From UBA7672 sp036733305 (GTDB taxonomy: Bacteria > Pseudomonadota > Alphaproteobacteria > Caulobacterales > Hyphomonadaceae): a stretch of DNA of 64,000 bases. Below the pieces are notes generated by a model, which searched no databases, was not told the DNA's origin, and saw only the letters and a program-made list of their open reading frames with translations. Position numbers and translations under genes: made by a program. The stretch spans positions 1 through 64,000 of the forward strand of contig DAINAT010000006.1 in NCBI GenBank assembly GCA_036733305.1, written 5' to 3'. Positions 52,556-60,473 of the stretch are shown piece by piece; the stretch's first letter is position 1, and each line of letters begins with the position of its first letter.

Positions 52556-53308
52556 TTACGCCGCCAGCGTGGTGATGATCGGGCCGTTCTTCGTCGCCAC
52601 CATTGTGTGTTCGTACTGGACGGTGGGGCTCTTGCGTTTGTCGGCGTAGAGGGTCCAGCCGTCGCTGCTGTCGATGGCCCATTCGGCGCCCATCGAGAGG
52701 AAGGGCTCCAGCGTGAAGACGAGGCCTTCGTTTATACGGCGGCGTTCGGAGAGATCTTTCCAGGTGGGGATTGTGCCCGGTTCTTCGTGGAGTGCGCCGC
52801 CGACGCCGTGGCTGGCGAGGTTGCGGATCAGCGAATAGCCCCGGCTGCGGGCGAAGGCGTCGATGGCGATGCCGGGGGCATTGAGTGCGCCGCCGACTTT
52901 CACTTCGTGGATGCCGGTCCACAGCGCCCGCTTGCCATCCTGGCAAAGTTTTTCGAGGCGGCGGTCTCTCCCCTGAAGAACAAAGCTTGCGCCGGTGTCG
53001 GCGAAGTAGCCGTTCTTTTCAGCCGACACATCGATGTTGATGAGGTGGCCGACTTTCAGGACGGTCTTGTTCGGGATGCCGTGGGCGATCGCGGGGAAGA
53101 CGCTGATGCAGGTGGCGCCGGGGAAGTTGTAGGTGACTTTGGGGGCGGACTTTGCGCCTTCGAGTTCCATCATCGCGGCGCCGATGGCGTCGAGTTCCGC
53201 CGTGGTCATGCCGGGTTCGGCGGCGTTGCGCATGGCGTCGAGCGTGCGGGCGACGATGCTGCCGATGTGCTTGAGGCCGTCGAGCTGGCCCTCTTTATCG
53301 ATGGTCAT
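52556..53308 (-). CDS. map: Type I methionine aminopeptidase
   Basis: 250 residues from ATG 53308, 4 bases after the SPFH gene. Metal ligands are all visible: Asp in INIDVSAEKNG and in DTGASF near 100-115, His in SHGVGG near 170, Glu in LEPFLSMG near 205 and in YEHTMVAT near 235. It removes initiator methionine from new proteins. The frame is open further upstream but that part is antisense-like filler within the SPFH 3' end. Confidence 0.93.
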   Translation of the reverse strand: MTIDKEGQLDGLKHIGSIVARTLDAMRNAAEPGMTTAELDAIGAAMMELEGAKSAPKVTYNFPGATCISVFPAIAHGIPNKTVLKVGHLINIDVSAEKNGYFADTGASFVLQGRDRRLEKLCQDGKRALWTGIHEVKVGGALNAPGIAIDAFARSRGYSLIRNLASHGVGGALHEEPGTIPTWKDLSERRRINEGLVFTLEPFLSMGAEWAIDSSDGWTLYADKRKSPTVQYEHTMVATKNGPIITTLAA

Positions 53309-53312
53309 TCTG

Positions 53313-54374
53313 TCAGGTCGTCTTTGTTGCGGCCGGTTCGGCGGCGGGAGCAGGGGCCGCTTTCTGGCCTTTGGGAGCTCCGAGATTGTAATAGGCAGTC
53401 GCCGGATCAACAGGCGGGGCGACGGGCGAGGCAATCGCCGTGTTAAGGACCGGCGCGGGTTGATCCGCCGGGGGGAAGGCTGCGGGCTTCATGATGTTGG
53501 CGCCGTTGCTGGCGCGGTCGACCGTGCGCTCGGAGAGGCCGAGTTCGGCTGCCGTGAAGGCAACGAGGCCGCCGGACTTGCAGAGCATTTGCACGATGTT
53601 CTGCCGGGTTTGCATTTCCAGCATGCGCATGAGGACTTCGACTGTGGCCGGGTTGGCCTTCTCGAGCATGTCGACCAGATCGTCGAGGTGCTCGTTGTCG
53701 TAGGCCATCGGGCCGTTGGCCAGATCCTTGTTGATCGGCTTGGTGGCCGGTTCGTAGGAGAACATGGCCTCGTAGATCTTGATGCCCATGGGCATGCCGA
53801 CCGGGCGGGCCGGGTCGGCCGGGTCCTCGATGTCCTGGAGCTGGCGCAGGACTTTTTCCTCGATCTCGCGCTGCTTGGCGAAGACGTCCTGGTCTTCGTG
53901 TTCGCCGATGGCGTTGTCGAACAGGTTTTCGATGCGGGCGCCGAGGGTGGTTCCGAAGGACTGCATCTGGCTGGGCATTTCGATGCGGTCGATGTCGATC
54001 TGGAAGGAGACCTTGGCCTTGATGATGAGTTGGCGCTTGTCCGAGGTGCGCGTGATGAAGGGGCGGGGGGCGCAGGTCTGGACGCGCAGGGTGATCTCGC
54101 CGTTGCGGCGGTTCACCAGGCTCTTCTCATAAAAATTGCCGCCTGCGTCTGTCGTCATGATGGTGATGTCGGGGGCGTGGCGATCGCGGAGAACCTTGAT
54201 CGAGGGGTCCCACAGCGTGGTCGGCTGGCGGAGGGCGCCGTAGAAATTGCCGCCCTTGGTGGTGATGAACGTGGCGTGCGAGCCGGCATCATAGGTGCGG
54301 GCGGCCCGGTAGATCAGGAAGGCGAGAAGCAATCCGACAAGGACTGCGCCGATCACCGCAACAATCTCAAGCAT
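53313..54374 (-). CDS. SPFH/Band 7-domain membrane protein
   Basis: 353 residues. One N-terminal membrane helix (MLEIVAVIGAVLVGLLLAFLIYR without the flanks), a Band 7/SPFH domain with a basic centre (residues 60-200), a helical coiled part (LDDLVDMLEKANPATVEVLM), then a Pro/Ala-rich tail. Such proteins form ring scaffolds in the membrane. A short KVLRQLQDIEDPADP segment marks the middle. It heads a two-gene operon with map. Partners unknown. Confidence 0.8.
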   Translation of the reverse strand: MLEIVAVIGAVLVGLLLAFLIYRAARTYDAGSHATFITTKGGNFYGALRQPTTLWDPSIKVLRDRHAPDITIMTTDAGGNFYEKSLVNRRNGEITLRVQTCAPRPFITRTSDKRQLIIKAKVSFQIDIDRIEMPSQMQSFGTTLGARIENLFDNAIGEHEDQDVFAKQREIEEKVLRQLQDIEDPADPARPVGMPMGIKIYEAMFSYEPATKPINKDLANGPMAYDNEHLDDLVDMLEKANPATVEVLMRMLEMQTRQNIVQMLCKSGGLVAFTAAELGLSERTVDRASNGANIMKPAAFPPADQPAPVLNTAIASPVAPPVDPATAYYNLGAPKGQKAAPAPAAEPAATKTT

Positions 54375-54658
54375 TGGAAAGATCCCGCCTTACACCACCA
54401 CCCCTGGAGCTGTGGACACTAGCCGCGAGGACAGGGAGCTACAATTCCAAAACTCCGCTCTTTCAGGGCCATTCGGGTCGAATTCTAGCGAAAGCAGAGT
54501 GACTTCTGAGATTTGCCCGCGGGGCGACTGCTTTTTCTCTGTCACATTGGTGCGGATACTGGCGCGGATACCGGCGAACGGCGCCGCAGATGCGGGCGCG
54601 ACCCCGCAGGTGAGTGCGGGGCGTGGCGGCTGCCAGGAAAGCCGATTGGGCGGCAGGG

Positions 54659-55405
54659 TCATGAGCTGTCGGGGGAGGCGCGGTCGCCGACGGTAGAGAA
54701 GAGGGGCCCGGCCGTTTCGGTGACAAGGCTCAGAGCACGGCGGAGGGAGGGGATGTCACACGCCTCCTGCGCGAGTTGGGATTTGAAGGCTGGGACACCC
54801 TGACGGCGGATCTGATGAGCGAGCCGGCGGATGCAGCGCATCGGGTCCGCCACGGCGCGGAGCAGGGCCTCGATGCGGATCGCGAGCGGGCGCGCGGCGA
54901 TGCGATCATCGTCATGGCGGCGGCGGTATGAGACCCGACCCCAGCTGTGGACAAGTTCGTGAGCCTCCGCGTCTGACGTGGAGGGCGCCGCAACGCTCGC
55001 GCGGGTACTGAAGGGCGCGGACCAGGTCGCGGGATCGCTGGTGATCTGCTTCGGTTGTGGGGGCGTGGCGCCGGGCGCGTTGGCGGCGGCGCGTGGTGTG
55101 GGCGCGGAGAGAGTCGCGGCGAGGGCGTGGGCTTCGATGAGGAAGAGGCGGCGAACGATCAGCTCGAGTGGGCGGACCCAGCCGAGCAGCTCGCGCTGCT
55201 GACTGCGCATAATGCTCTTGAGGGCGCCGAAGGCCGCGGGCGACCAGAAGCGCGCGATGATCCACGCCAGCGTGTCGCGTGCCTTGATGAGCACGCTGAA
55301 GGCGTCGGGCCAGGTGAGGCCGGCGGGCTCAGGCGGATCATCGGCCAGACGCGGGTCGGTCTGGCGGAACGCGTCCGGGGGCATGGGGCGGTCGTACATG
55401 TTCAT
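54659..55405 (-). CDS. Hypothetical protein
   Basis: 248 residues from ATG 55405 (MNMYDRPMPPDAF). Not recognised. Helical, with an aromatic-rich N-terminal part (WPDAFSVLIKARDTLAWIIA) and a second helical part near the C-terminus (MRCIRRLAHQIRRQGVP). A Pro/Ala linker lies between. The frame is open upstream to 55561 without support. Codon bias looks like the host. Probably cytosolic; no signal peptide. Confidence 0.6.
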   Translation of the reverse strand: MNMYDRPMPPDAFRQTDPRLADDPPEPAGLTWPDAFSVLIKARDTLAWIIARFWSPAAFGALKSIMRSQQRELLGWVRPLELIVRRLFLIEAHALAATLSAPTPRAAANAPGATPPQPKQITSDPATWSAPFSTRASVAAPSTSDAEAHELVHSWGRVSYRRRHDDDRIAARPLAIRIEALLRAVADPMRCIRRLAHQIRRQGVPAFKSQLAQEACDIPSLRRALSLVTETAGPLFSTVGDRASPDSS

Positions 55406-55605
55406 GCGGGGAGTATGCGCCCGACCCGAGGGGGTGGGGATGAATGGAACCGCAGTTGCACGGGAACATGCGGTGGCTGCTGGGGATTGTGGTCGTGGGT
55501 GCGCACGCGATTCAGCGGAATCCGTTGGAACCTTCCTCCCCCGAACGGGGGAGAGGCGCATTCACGGCGACCCTTCGGGCCTGCTCAGGATGAGGGCTTC
55601 GAGCC

Positions 55606-55682
55606 GTAGGGTGCATCTTGATGCACCATGGTGCGTCGGGCGCCGGCCGGTGCATTTACGCTTCGCTTCAATGCACCCTACG
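55606..55682. repeat. Palindromic intergenic repeat, family A
   Basis: It begins GTAGGGTGCATCTTGATGCACC and ends AATGCACCCTAC, with GGTGCATT and a diverged middle. The left arm is identical to that of the copy at 1-57. Confidence 0.85.
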
Positions 55683-55797
55683 AGGCGCTAGCCCTTTGAA
55701 ATCAGGCCTTATCGCTATGGGTGCTTTGCTTATGCACAAGCGGAGCTGGGCTCGACGCGGGTGCGGGGTGGGCCGAAACGCTGGCCCTGAAAGAGTT

Positions 55798-55826
55798 CGT
55801 GCCCACCCGGAGACCGGATGGGCACG
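55798..55826 (-). terminator. Hairpin, possible terminator of the histone-like gene
   Basis: CGTGCCCA (55798-55805) pairs with TGGGCACG (55819-55826), with inner CCGG/CCGG. On the minus strand it is followed by AACTCTTTC. It lies 90 bases past the stop of the Lys-rich peptide gene. Confidence 0.45.
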
Positions 55827-55916
55827 AGGAATACTACTCTAGTCTCTGGGAATTGGGCGGCCTCTCGAAAGAGGCTCTAGCCAAGGACTGGCTGCCCAAT
55901 GCGAAGAGCTAAGATA

Positions 55917-56000
55917 CTACTTCTTCTTCTTAGCAGCTTTAACCGGCTTTTTGGCAGCGGCTTTAGCAGGCTTCTTCGCAGCTTTTTTGGCAGTGGCCAT
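55917..56000 (-). CDS. 27-residue Lys/Ala/Pro-rich histone-like peptide
   Basis: The product starts MATAKKAAKKPAK and ends in four lysines before TAG: 12 Lys, 10 Ala and 2 Pro in 27 residues, a histone H1-tail composition. An AGGAG ribosome site lies 7 bases before the ATG. Such peptides bind DNA by charge. The KKPAK/KKPVK units resemble bacterial histone H1-like tails (HctA/AlgP type), but no globular domain follows, so it is a stand-alone tail. The nearest gene on the same strand is tsaC, whose stop is about 100 bases upstream. Confidence 0.72.
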   Translation of the reverse strand: MATAKKAAKKPAKAAAKKPVKAAKKKK

Positions 56001-56102
56001 TTGAAGTCTCCTTGAGTGGTCCCTCAGATGGACGCCCGCTAGCGGGCTCGCATCCAATTAAGTTGAGCAGTCGTCCGATCGAACTCCGACTCAACGAATC
56101 TG

Positions 56103-57095
56103 TCATAACCCATTTTCGCGAACGTGTGCAGCACCTCTTCGCAAGCGATCGTTGATTGCTTCTCCGAGTCCGGTGTTCGGAATGGGCGCCACGGCGATCG
56201 ATGGATGACTCTCATCGAGCGTTCGCAGCATCGCGAAGAGGTTCGTCGCGGCCTCCGCGAGGTCGCCTCGAATCGAAAGATTGAGGTCGGGTGAAACGCC
56301 GCTCGGAGGCGCCCCGAAGGCGAGGAAGGCCTCTCCATTTTCGACGCTCGTGGCGCCGAGTCTGAGACGCGCGCGAGGGGCGTAATGGCGCCTCAACATG
56401 CCGGGTGAGACGATGCCCTTCGCGGCGTCCGGAGACCCCAGCGGGCCTGTGAGCAACTCGATGTCGGAGCGCGCGAGAGAGCCCGCGCGGAGCATCACGG
56501 CGCCGTCTTCGCCGGGCGCGATGATGGTCGATTCAAGACCCGCAGAGCACGGCCCTCCATCGATGATGAGGTCGATACGCGAGCCCAATCCGGCGACCAC
56601 ATGAGCGGCTGTCGTGGGGCTCAACTGCTCCGACAGATTGGCCGAGGGAGCAGCAAGAGGTCGCCCCACACGCGAAATAATTTCAAGAGTTGCAATATGT
56701 TGAGGCTGACGCACGGCGATCGAGGGGAGCCCCGCGGTCGCGAGCTCATGCACGGGGCATGTGCTCTTGCGCGGGAGCACGAGGGTGAGTGGTCCGGGCC
56801 AGAAGCGGGCGGCGAGGGCGCGCGCGAGGGGACTGAACTCGGCGAGTGACTCCGCCATCGCGAGGTCGGCGACGTGGCAGATGAGGGGGTTGAAGGAGGG
56901 GCGACCCTTGGCTGTGTAGATCGCGGCGACGGCGGCGCCATTCGTGGCGTCGGCGGCGAGTCCGTAGACGGTCTCGGTGGGCACCGCGACGAGTCCTCCG
57001 GCGGACAAAATGCGCGCCGCTTCGGCGAGCGATGCGGGGTCTTGTCCGAGGCAACGCGCGGGCTCGCGAGAGTCGTTTTGTGAATCAGAGTTCAT
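56103..57095 (-). CDS. tsaC: L-threonylcarbamoyladenylate synthase (TsaC/Sua5)
   Basis: 330 residues from ATG 57095. The YrdC core has VAVPTETVYGLAADATNG near 34-51, KGRPSFNPLICHV near 61-73 and RQPQHIATLEII. The C-terminal Sua5 domain includes SPGMLRRHYAPRARLRL near 230-246, so it is the long Sua5 form. It makes threonylcarbamoyl-AMP for t6A37 of ANN-decoding tRNAs. Its ribosome site is weak. The gene and its leader hold far more GANTC words than neighbouring genes. The frame upstream of 57095 is open to 57383 but covers the inverted repeats. Confidence 0.9.
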   Translation of the reverse strand: MNSDSQNDSREPARCLGQDPASLAEAARILSAGGLVAVPTETVYGLAADATNGAAVAAIYTAKGRPSFNPLICHVADLAMAESLAEFSPLARALAARFWPGPLTLVLPRKSTCPVHELATAGLPSIAVRQPQHIATLEIISRVGRPLAAPSANLSEQLSPTTAAHVVAGLGSRIDLIIDGGPCSAGLESTIIAPGEDGAVMLRAGSLARSDIELLTGPLGSPDAAKGIVSPGMLRRHYAPRARLRLGATSVENGEAFLAFGAPPSGVSPDLNLSIRGDLAEAATNLFAMLRTLDESHPSIAVAPIPNTGLGEAINDRLRRGAAHVRENGL

Positions 57096-57369
57096 CGAAT
57101 TTGGAGTCCGTTGGAGACCACGTTGCGGCGCCAGCGAAGGCGCCGAGAGAGGCGCGCGAGGCGCCCGATGAGGGGCGCGATGCGTGACTCGATGGCGTGC
57201 ATTTCGACTTCGCGCTGTGACATCACGAACACACTTTTTGTACCTCGCGAGAGGTCCGATGAGCACTTCGAGAGTCGAAATTCGACTCTCGAAGAGGTTC
57301 GCGAGGTGGAATCGCGCGTGGTGATTCCGAGTCGTGTGGTGTCTCGAGATGAGACTCGCGTGGTGACTC
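57070..57369. promoter_or_regulatory. GANTC (CcrM-site) cluster at the tsaC leader
   Basis: Eleven GANTC words begin at 57070, 57082, 57104, 57186, 57272, 57284, 57309, 57323, 57329, 57353 and 57365. Seven fall within 98 bases. It overlaps a nested inverted repeat (57242-57307) and three tandem small dyads (57309-57369). Confidence 0.65.
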
Positions 57370-57458
57370 GTGGCGGTAAGCACGCCCTCGTGGTTCGACG
57401 GACGCGCATCTTCGATGCGCTGCTCACCATGAGGGCTGAACTACGAGACGAGCTGTAG
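57195..57458 (+). CDS. Possible small gene antisense to the tsaC leader
   Basis: Open frame of 87 residues from ATG 57195, basic and helical (SRVVIPSRVVSRDETRVVT, then RIFDALLTMRAELRDEL at the end). The last 30 residues look gene-like, but no ribosome site was seen and the frame runs through the palindromes. It is listed as doubtful. It could instead be a shadow of the repeat-rich leader. Confidence 0.25.
   Translation, partial: ACISTSRCDITNTLFVPRERSDEHFESRNSTLEEVREVESRVVIPSRVVSRDETRVVTRGGKHALVVRRTRIFDALLTMRAELRDEL
57242..57307. repeat. Nested inverted repeat (cruciform)
   Basis: Inner arms are a perfect 14-bp inverted repeat around one base (57266-57294; left arm CTTCGAGAGTCGAA). Outer arms ACCTCGCGA (57242-57250) and TCGCGAGGT (57299-57307) also match perfectly. 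It lies 147 bases upstream of tsaC. Confidence 0.8.
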
Positions 57459-57510
57459 CCCTCATCCTGAGCGGGCCCGCAGCGCGGGCCGCCCGTCGAA
57501 GGACGAGGGC
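57458..57510. repeat. Palindromic intergenic repeat, family B
   Basis: It starts GCCCTCATCCTGAG and ends GTCGAAGGACGAGGGC, with GCGGGCCCGC/GCGCGGGCCGC-type middle stems. A second copy is at 62611-62770 and a fragment near 55580. It is a common alphaproteobacterial REP-like form. Confidence 0.75.
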
Positions 57511-57528
57511 GTACGTGCTCATGCAGGC

Positions 57529-58827
57529 TCACTGGCGGGTCGCGACGAGGTCGATGATGACCTTCACATCGTCGGCGACCCATTCGGCATCGCCTTTCTC
57601 TTCGGTGTAAGTGCCCTTACCGACGCCGAGGGCCATGCGTTTGAGCGTGGTCTCGGCGTGAGCGGTGGCGGTTGCGCCGTCGAGCGTGAGGGTGAAGGGG
57701 AGGCGCACGGGGTTCTTCGCGCCCTTCAGCGTGAGGACTCCGGTTGCTTCATATTGAGTATCGCTATCTTTGAAGACGCCGCCGGTGACTTCGAAGACGG
57801 CCTCCGGGAATTTGGCGACGTCGAACCAGTCTCCCTGCGTGACGTTCTCGTCGTAGTAGGGCTCGCCGGTGCTCACCGAGGCCAGCGGAATGGCGACGCG
57901 GATATAGCCGTCGACAGGCGTGTCCTTGCTGGCGGGCGCATCGGTGTCGAGCTGGATCTGCGCTTTCCAGCCGGAGAACGCGCCTTCGAAGGGGCGGCCC
58001 ATGTAGGCGGCGCTGAACTTCAGCGTGCTCTTCTCATAATCCACGACCCAGGCAGGCGCGTTGGATTTCGGCGCGGTGGTTTCTTCCGTCGCGGCGACGG
58101 TGTCGTGTGTGTGGGCGGGCGGGGCGGAGAGCGAGAGGCTGGCGATAATCGCGAAGACAGCGGCTGCGCCGCCGAAGGCGAGGATGCCGCCGCGTCCCTT
58201 GTCGATCGGGCCGGCTGTGCGGCCGAAGAGGCCGGGGGCCATGCGCGCGAGCAGGCCGTCCTTGTCCACGAACTGGTGCTTGAGCGCGCCGGCGACGTGG
58301 AGGACGAGGAGGCCGATGATCACCCAGGTGAGGCGCGCGTGGAGCATGTGCATCGTCTCGGCGACGCCTTCGCGCGCTTCGGCGGGGAGGCCGGCAATGC
58401 CGGGGACGTACATCTCGACCGTGCCGAAGAAGCGGGTTTCGTGCTGGGCGATCTCCGCCGAGGCCATGATCCAGCCGGTGAGCGGCATGGCGATCATCAG
58501 TGCATAGAGGAAGATGTGGACTGATGAGGCGAGCAAGGCCTGCAATTTCGGCATGGCGGGCTCGGGCGGCGGCGGGTTCATCAGGCGCCAGACGATGCGC
58601 GCGATGGTGAGCAGCAGGATGGTGATGCCGATCGACTTGTGGATCTGGATGATCGCTGTCTTCGGGCTGCCGGGGCCGCCGGCCATGTCTTCCATGATCC
58701 AGCCGACCGCGATCATGCCGATTATGAGAAGTGCGATGGACCAGTGCAGCGCGATGGCGACAGCGGTGTAGCGCTGTTGACGCTCCGGTGCGGGGGAATG
58801 AGAGACGGATTCAGTGATGTCGGTCAT
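57529..58827 (-). CDS. Cytochrome b561-YceI fusion protein
   Basis: 432 residues from ATG 58827 (MTDITESVSH). Residues 20-205 form a cytochrome b561 domain with four helices and heme histidines in IALHWSIALL, IQIHKSIGI and LLVLHVAGALKHQF. After a linker helix, residues about 270-432 are a YceI domain (DYEKSTLKFSAAYMGRPFEG, DWFDVAKFPEAVFEVTGG). YceI folds as a lipocalin-like barrel that binds isoprenoid chains; fusion to b561 suggests quinone-linked redox at the membrane. It is the last gene of the YceI cluster. Confidence 0.9.
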   Translation of the reverse strand: MTDITESVSHSPAPERQQRYTAVAIALHWSIALLIIGMIAVGWIMEDMAGGPGSPKTAIIQIHKSIGITILLLTIARIVWRLMNPPPPEPAMPKLQALLASSVHIFLYALMIAMPLTGWIMASAEIAQHETRFFGTVEMYVPGIAGLPAEAREGVAETMHMLHARLTWVIIGLLVLHVAGALKHQFVDKDGLLARMAPGLFGRTAGPIDKGRGGILAFGGAAAVFAIIASLSLSAPPAHTHDTVAATEETTAPKSNAPAWVVDYEKSTLKFSAAYMGRPFEGAFSGWKAQIQLDTDAPASKDTPVDGYIRVAIPLASVSTGEPYYDENVTQGDWFDVAKFPEAVFEVTGGVFKDSDTQYEATGVLTLKGAKNPVRLPFTLTLDGATATAHAETTLKRMALGVGKGTYTEEKGDAEWVADDVKVIIDLVATRQ

Positions 58828-58885
58828 GCGGAGATCCTTGCGTTGGCCGACTTGTACACAGGCTGCGGCGATCCATGAAGGCCAG

Positions 58886-59500
58886 CTAGTGTCGCGTGAA
58901 CTCGGCTTCAATGATGATTTCGACGGTGTCGCCCACGAAGTCGGCGTAACGCGTGAGGCCGAACGCGCTTCGGTTGAGCGTGCCGCGGGCGGAGAAGCCT
59001 ACGGCCGGGCGGCCGGCATAGAGGGCTGCTGAGGCCATTGCGCCATTATAAGTGACGTCGAGGGTGACGGGCCGGGTGACCCCGGCGAGGGTAAGGTCAC
59101 CCGTGACCTTGCCGGTGGAAGGGCTGGTCGTCTCGATCGCGGTGGAGGTGAAGATGATCTGGGGGAAATCCGCGCCCTTCATCATGTCCTGACCGATGCG
59201 CTTGTCCCAACCCGGATCGGCGGCGTTGTCGGTGCGGACGCTGAGCGGGTTGATGATGGCTTTGACGTGGGAGGCGGCCGGGGCCTTCGGGTCGAAGTCG
59301 AGGGTGGCGTCGAAGTCGGCGAAGCGCGCGGTGTAATAAGAGAGGCCGAGATGCTTCACACGGAAAGTAAGCGAGCCGTGGGGCTTTTCGAGCTGGTAGG
59401 CGCCGGCGGGGAGGGATTGCAACGTTTTTGGGGCCTGCGATGCGGTGAGCGCGCAGGCAGACAGGATGAGACAGATAATAGAGAGAGCAACGGCACGCAT
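58886..59500 (-). CDS. YceI-family lipoprotein
   Basis: 204 residues from ATG 59500 (AAGGAG 7 bases upstream). The signal ends in ICLILSACAL, a lipobox with Cys near 16. YceI signatures: GAYQLEKPHGSLTFRVKHLG near 33, SYYTARFADFDATLDFDP and MMKGADFPQIIFTSTAIE near 115. The frame extends to 59941 without support. Likely isoprenoid or lipid binding on the outer-membrane side. It lies between the broken gene and the b561-YceI fusion. Confidence 0.9.
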   Translation of the reverse strand: MRAVALSIICLILSACALTASQAPKTLQSLPAGAYQLEKPHGSLTFRVKHLGLSYYTARFADFDATLDFDPKAPAASHVKAIINPLSVRTDNAADPGWDKRIGQDMMKGADFPQIIFTSTAIETTSPSTGKVTGDLTLAGVTRPVTLDVTYNGAMASAALYAGRPAVGFSARGTLNRSAFGLTRYADFVGDTVEIIIEAEFTRH

Positions 59501-59568
59501 GGAGAGGCTCCTTGTGCACGGGTCTCTGCTTGTACGCCTGTTATGGGAAGTTGGGAGGGGGGTGCAGA

Positions 59569-60339
59569 CTAGCGGGCAGGGGTGGCGCTGATTTCCTTCA
59601 GGCCAGTGTCGCATTTCTGAACGAATGCGCGATCTTCCGCGAGGTAGCGCTCTGACGGCGTGACGGCGACGGCCGGGCCGTCCTCTTCCAGCAGCGAGTT
59701 GGCGATGAGAATGCGACGGCCTTCGAGGCCGCGCAGGCGCTGGATCGCCACGAGCTGTTCGTGGGTGACGCCTACATCGCGGGGCAGGCCAAAGCCGCCC
59801 GACAGGGCGACGGGATAGAGATCCTCCATCTGCTGCATGAATTCCCGCTGCACGCCGATACGCAGGAAGGCGCGCGAATAGGCTGTAACGCGGGTTTCGG
59901 GCAGGTGGTTTGCGATCTCGCCATTGAGGGCGGCAGCTCATGTGTCGCGCGGCCAGGCGCGGCCGAAGATCGGCGCGCCCAGTTCATTCAGCTTGCGAAT
60001 ACGCTCGTTGTCGCCATCGATCACGGCGGTCTGGAGCGTGTCGAGATAGCCGGTGACGCAGGGGTGGAGCATCTTCAGCTCTGTCGCGAGGCCGAGATCG
60101 TTGCTGAGTTCGGCGCGGATGGCGCCTTCGAGCACTTTCACCTTTTCATCCCAGCTCATCGCTTCGACGGTCTGCTGTGCGCCCAGCGCGAGGAGGACGC
60201 CGACGACGACCACGCCGATCTCGGCCACCCACTTGCCCCAGTTGAGCGCTGACCTCGGCGCGAGGGGCGCGGGCTGGTCGGGATTTGCGGGCGGGGTTGT
60301 GGATGGAGCGGGCGCGCTTCCGGCCTGTGGCTCGTTCAT
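59569..60339 (-). pseudogene. Membrane protein gene interrupted by one in-frame TGA
   Basis: From ATG 60339 the frame gives MNEPQAGSAPAPSTT..., a membrane helix (VAEIGVVVVGVLLALGAQQ near 40-58) and a helical domain to RAWPRDT, then TGA at 59938-59940. Past it the same frame is open for 122 codons (AAALNGEIANHLPETRV, GLPRDVGVTHEQL, ending EISATPAR). The layout matches a Caulobacterales/Sphingomonad hypothetical family with WGKWVAEIGVVVVGVLLAL. Trp at the TGA is what I expect from memory of the family, so TGG to TGA is the likely cause. A read error is the alternative. It sits between two YceI genes. Confidence 0.75.
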
Positions 60340-60415
60340 CTTGCTGTCCCCCGCGTGCGAGCGAGGAGCGTAGCATCGGGGTGAGTGGGCTCCAACGTCT
60401 GTGAGCGGCATGAGA

Positions 60416-60443
60416 AAGGCGGGCGTCGAAAGGCGCCCGCCTT
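60416..60443 (-). terminator. Terminator after the first YceI gene
   Basis: AAGGCGGGCG and CGCCCGCCTT form a perfect 10-bp stem with an 8-base loop, 31 bases past the yceI stop. On the minus strand a short TTTCT follows. It may make downstream genes partly independent. Confidence 0.7.
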
Positions 60444-60473
60444 CTGGTGTTGTGCCGTATATAGAGTGTCGAC

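Larger units (their letters stand above)
55406..55916. other. Repeat-bearing intergenic stretch
   Basis: No confident gene. It holds a family A palindromic repeat (55606-55682), remnants of the second repeat family around 55580 (GCTCAGGATGAGGGCTTCGA) and a strong hairpin at 55798-55826. A small plus-strand frame at 55721-55912 is open but has no ribosome site, and it crosses the hairpin. Confidence 0.5.

Noticed and set aside
55721..55912. 63-codon plus-strand frame
   Set aside because: No ribosome site, crosses a strong hairpin, product not recognised.
56039..56338. 99-codon minus-strand frame overlapping the tsaC 3' end
   Set aside because: Out of frame with tsaC and without a ribosome site; a shadow.
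57070..57369. Chromosomal replication origin at the GANTC cluster
   Set aside because: GANTC density alone is not enough; no DnaA boxes (TTATCCACA), AT-rich unwinding stretch or origin genes lie nearby.
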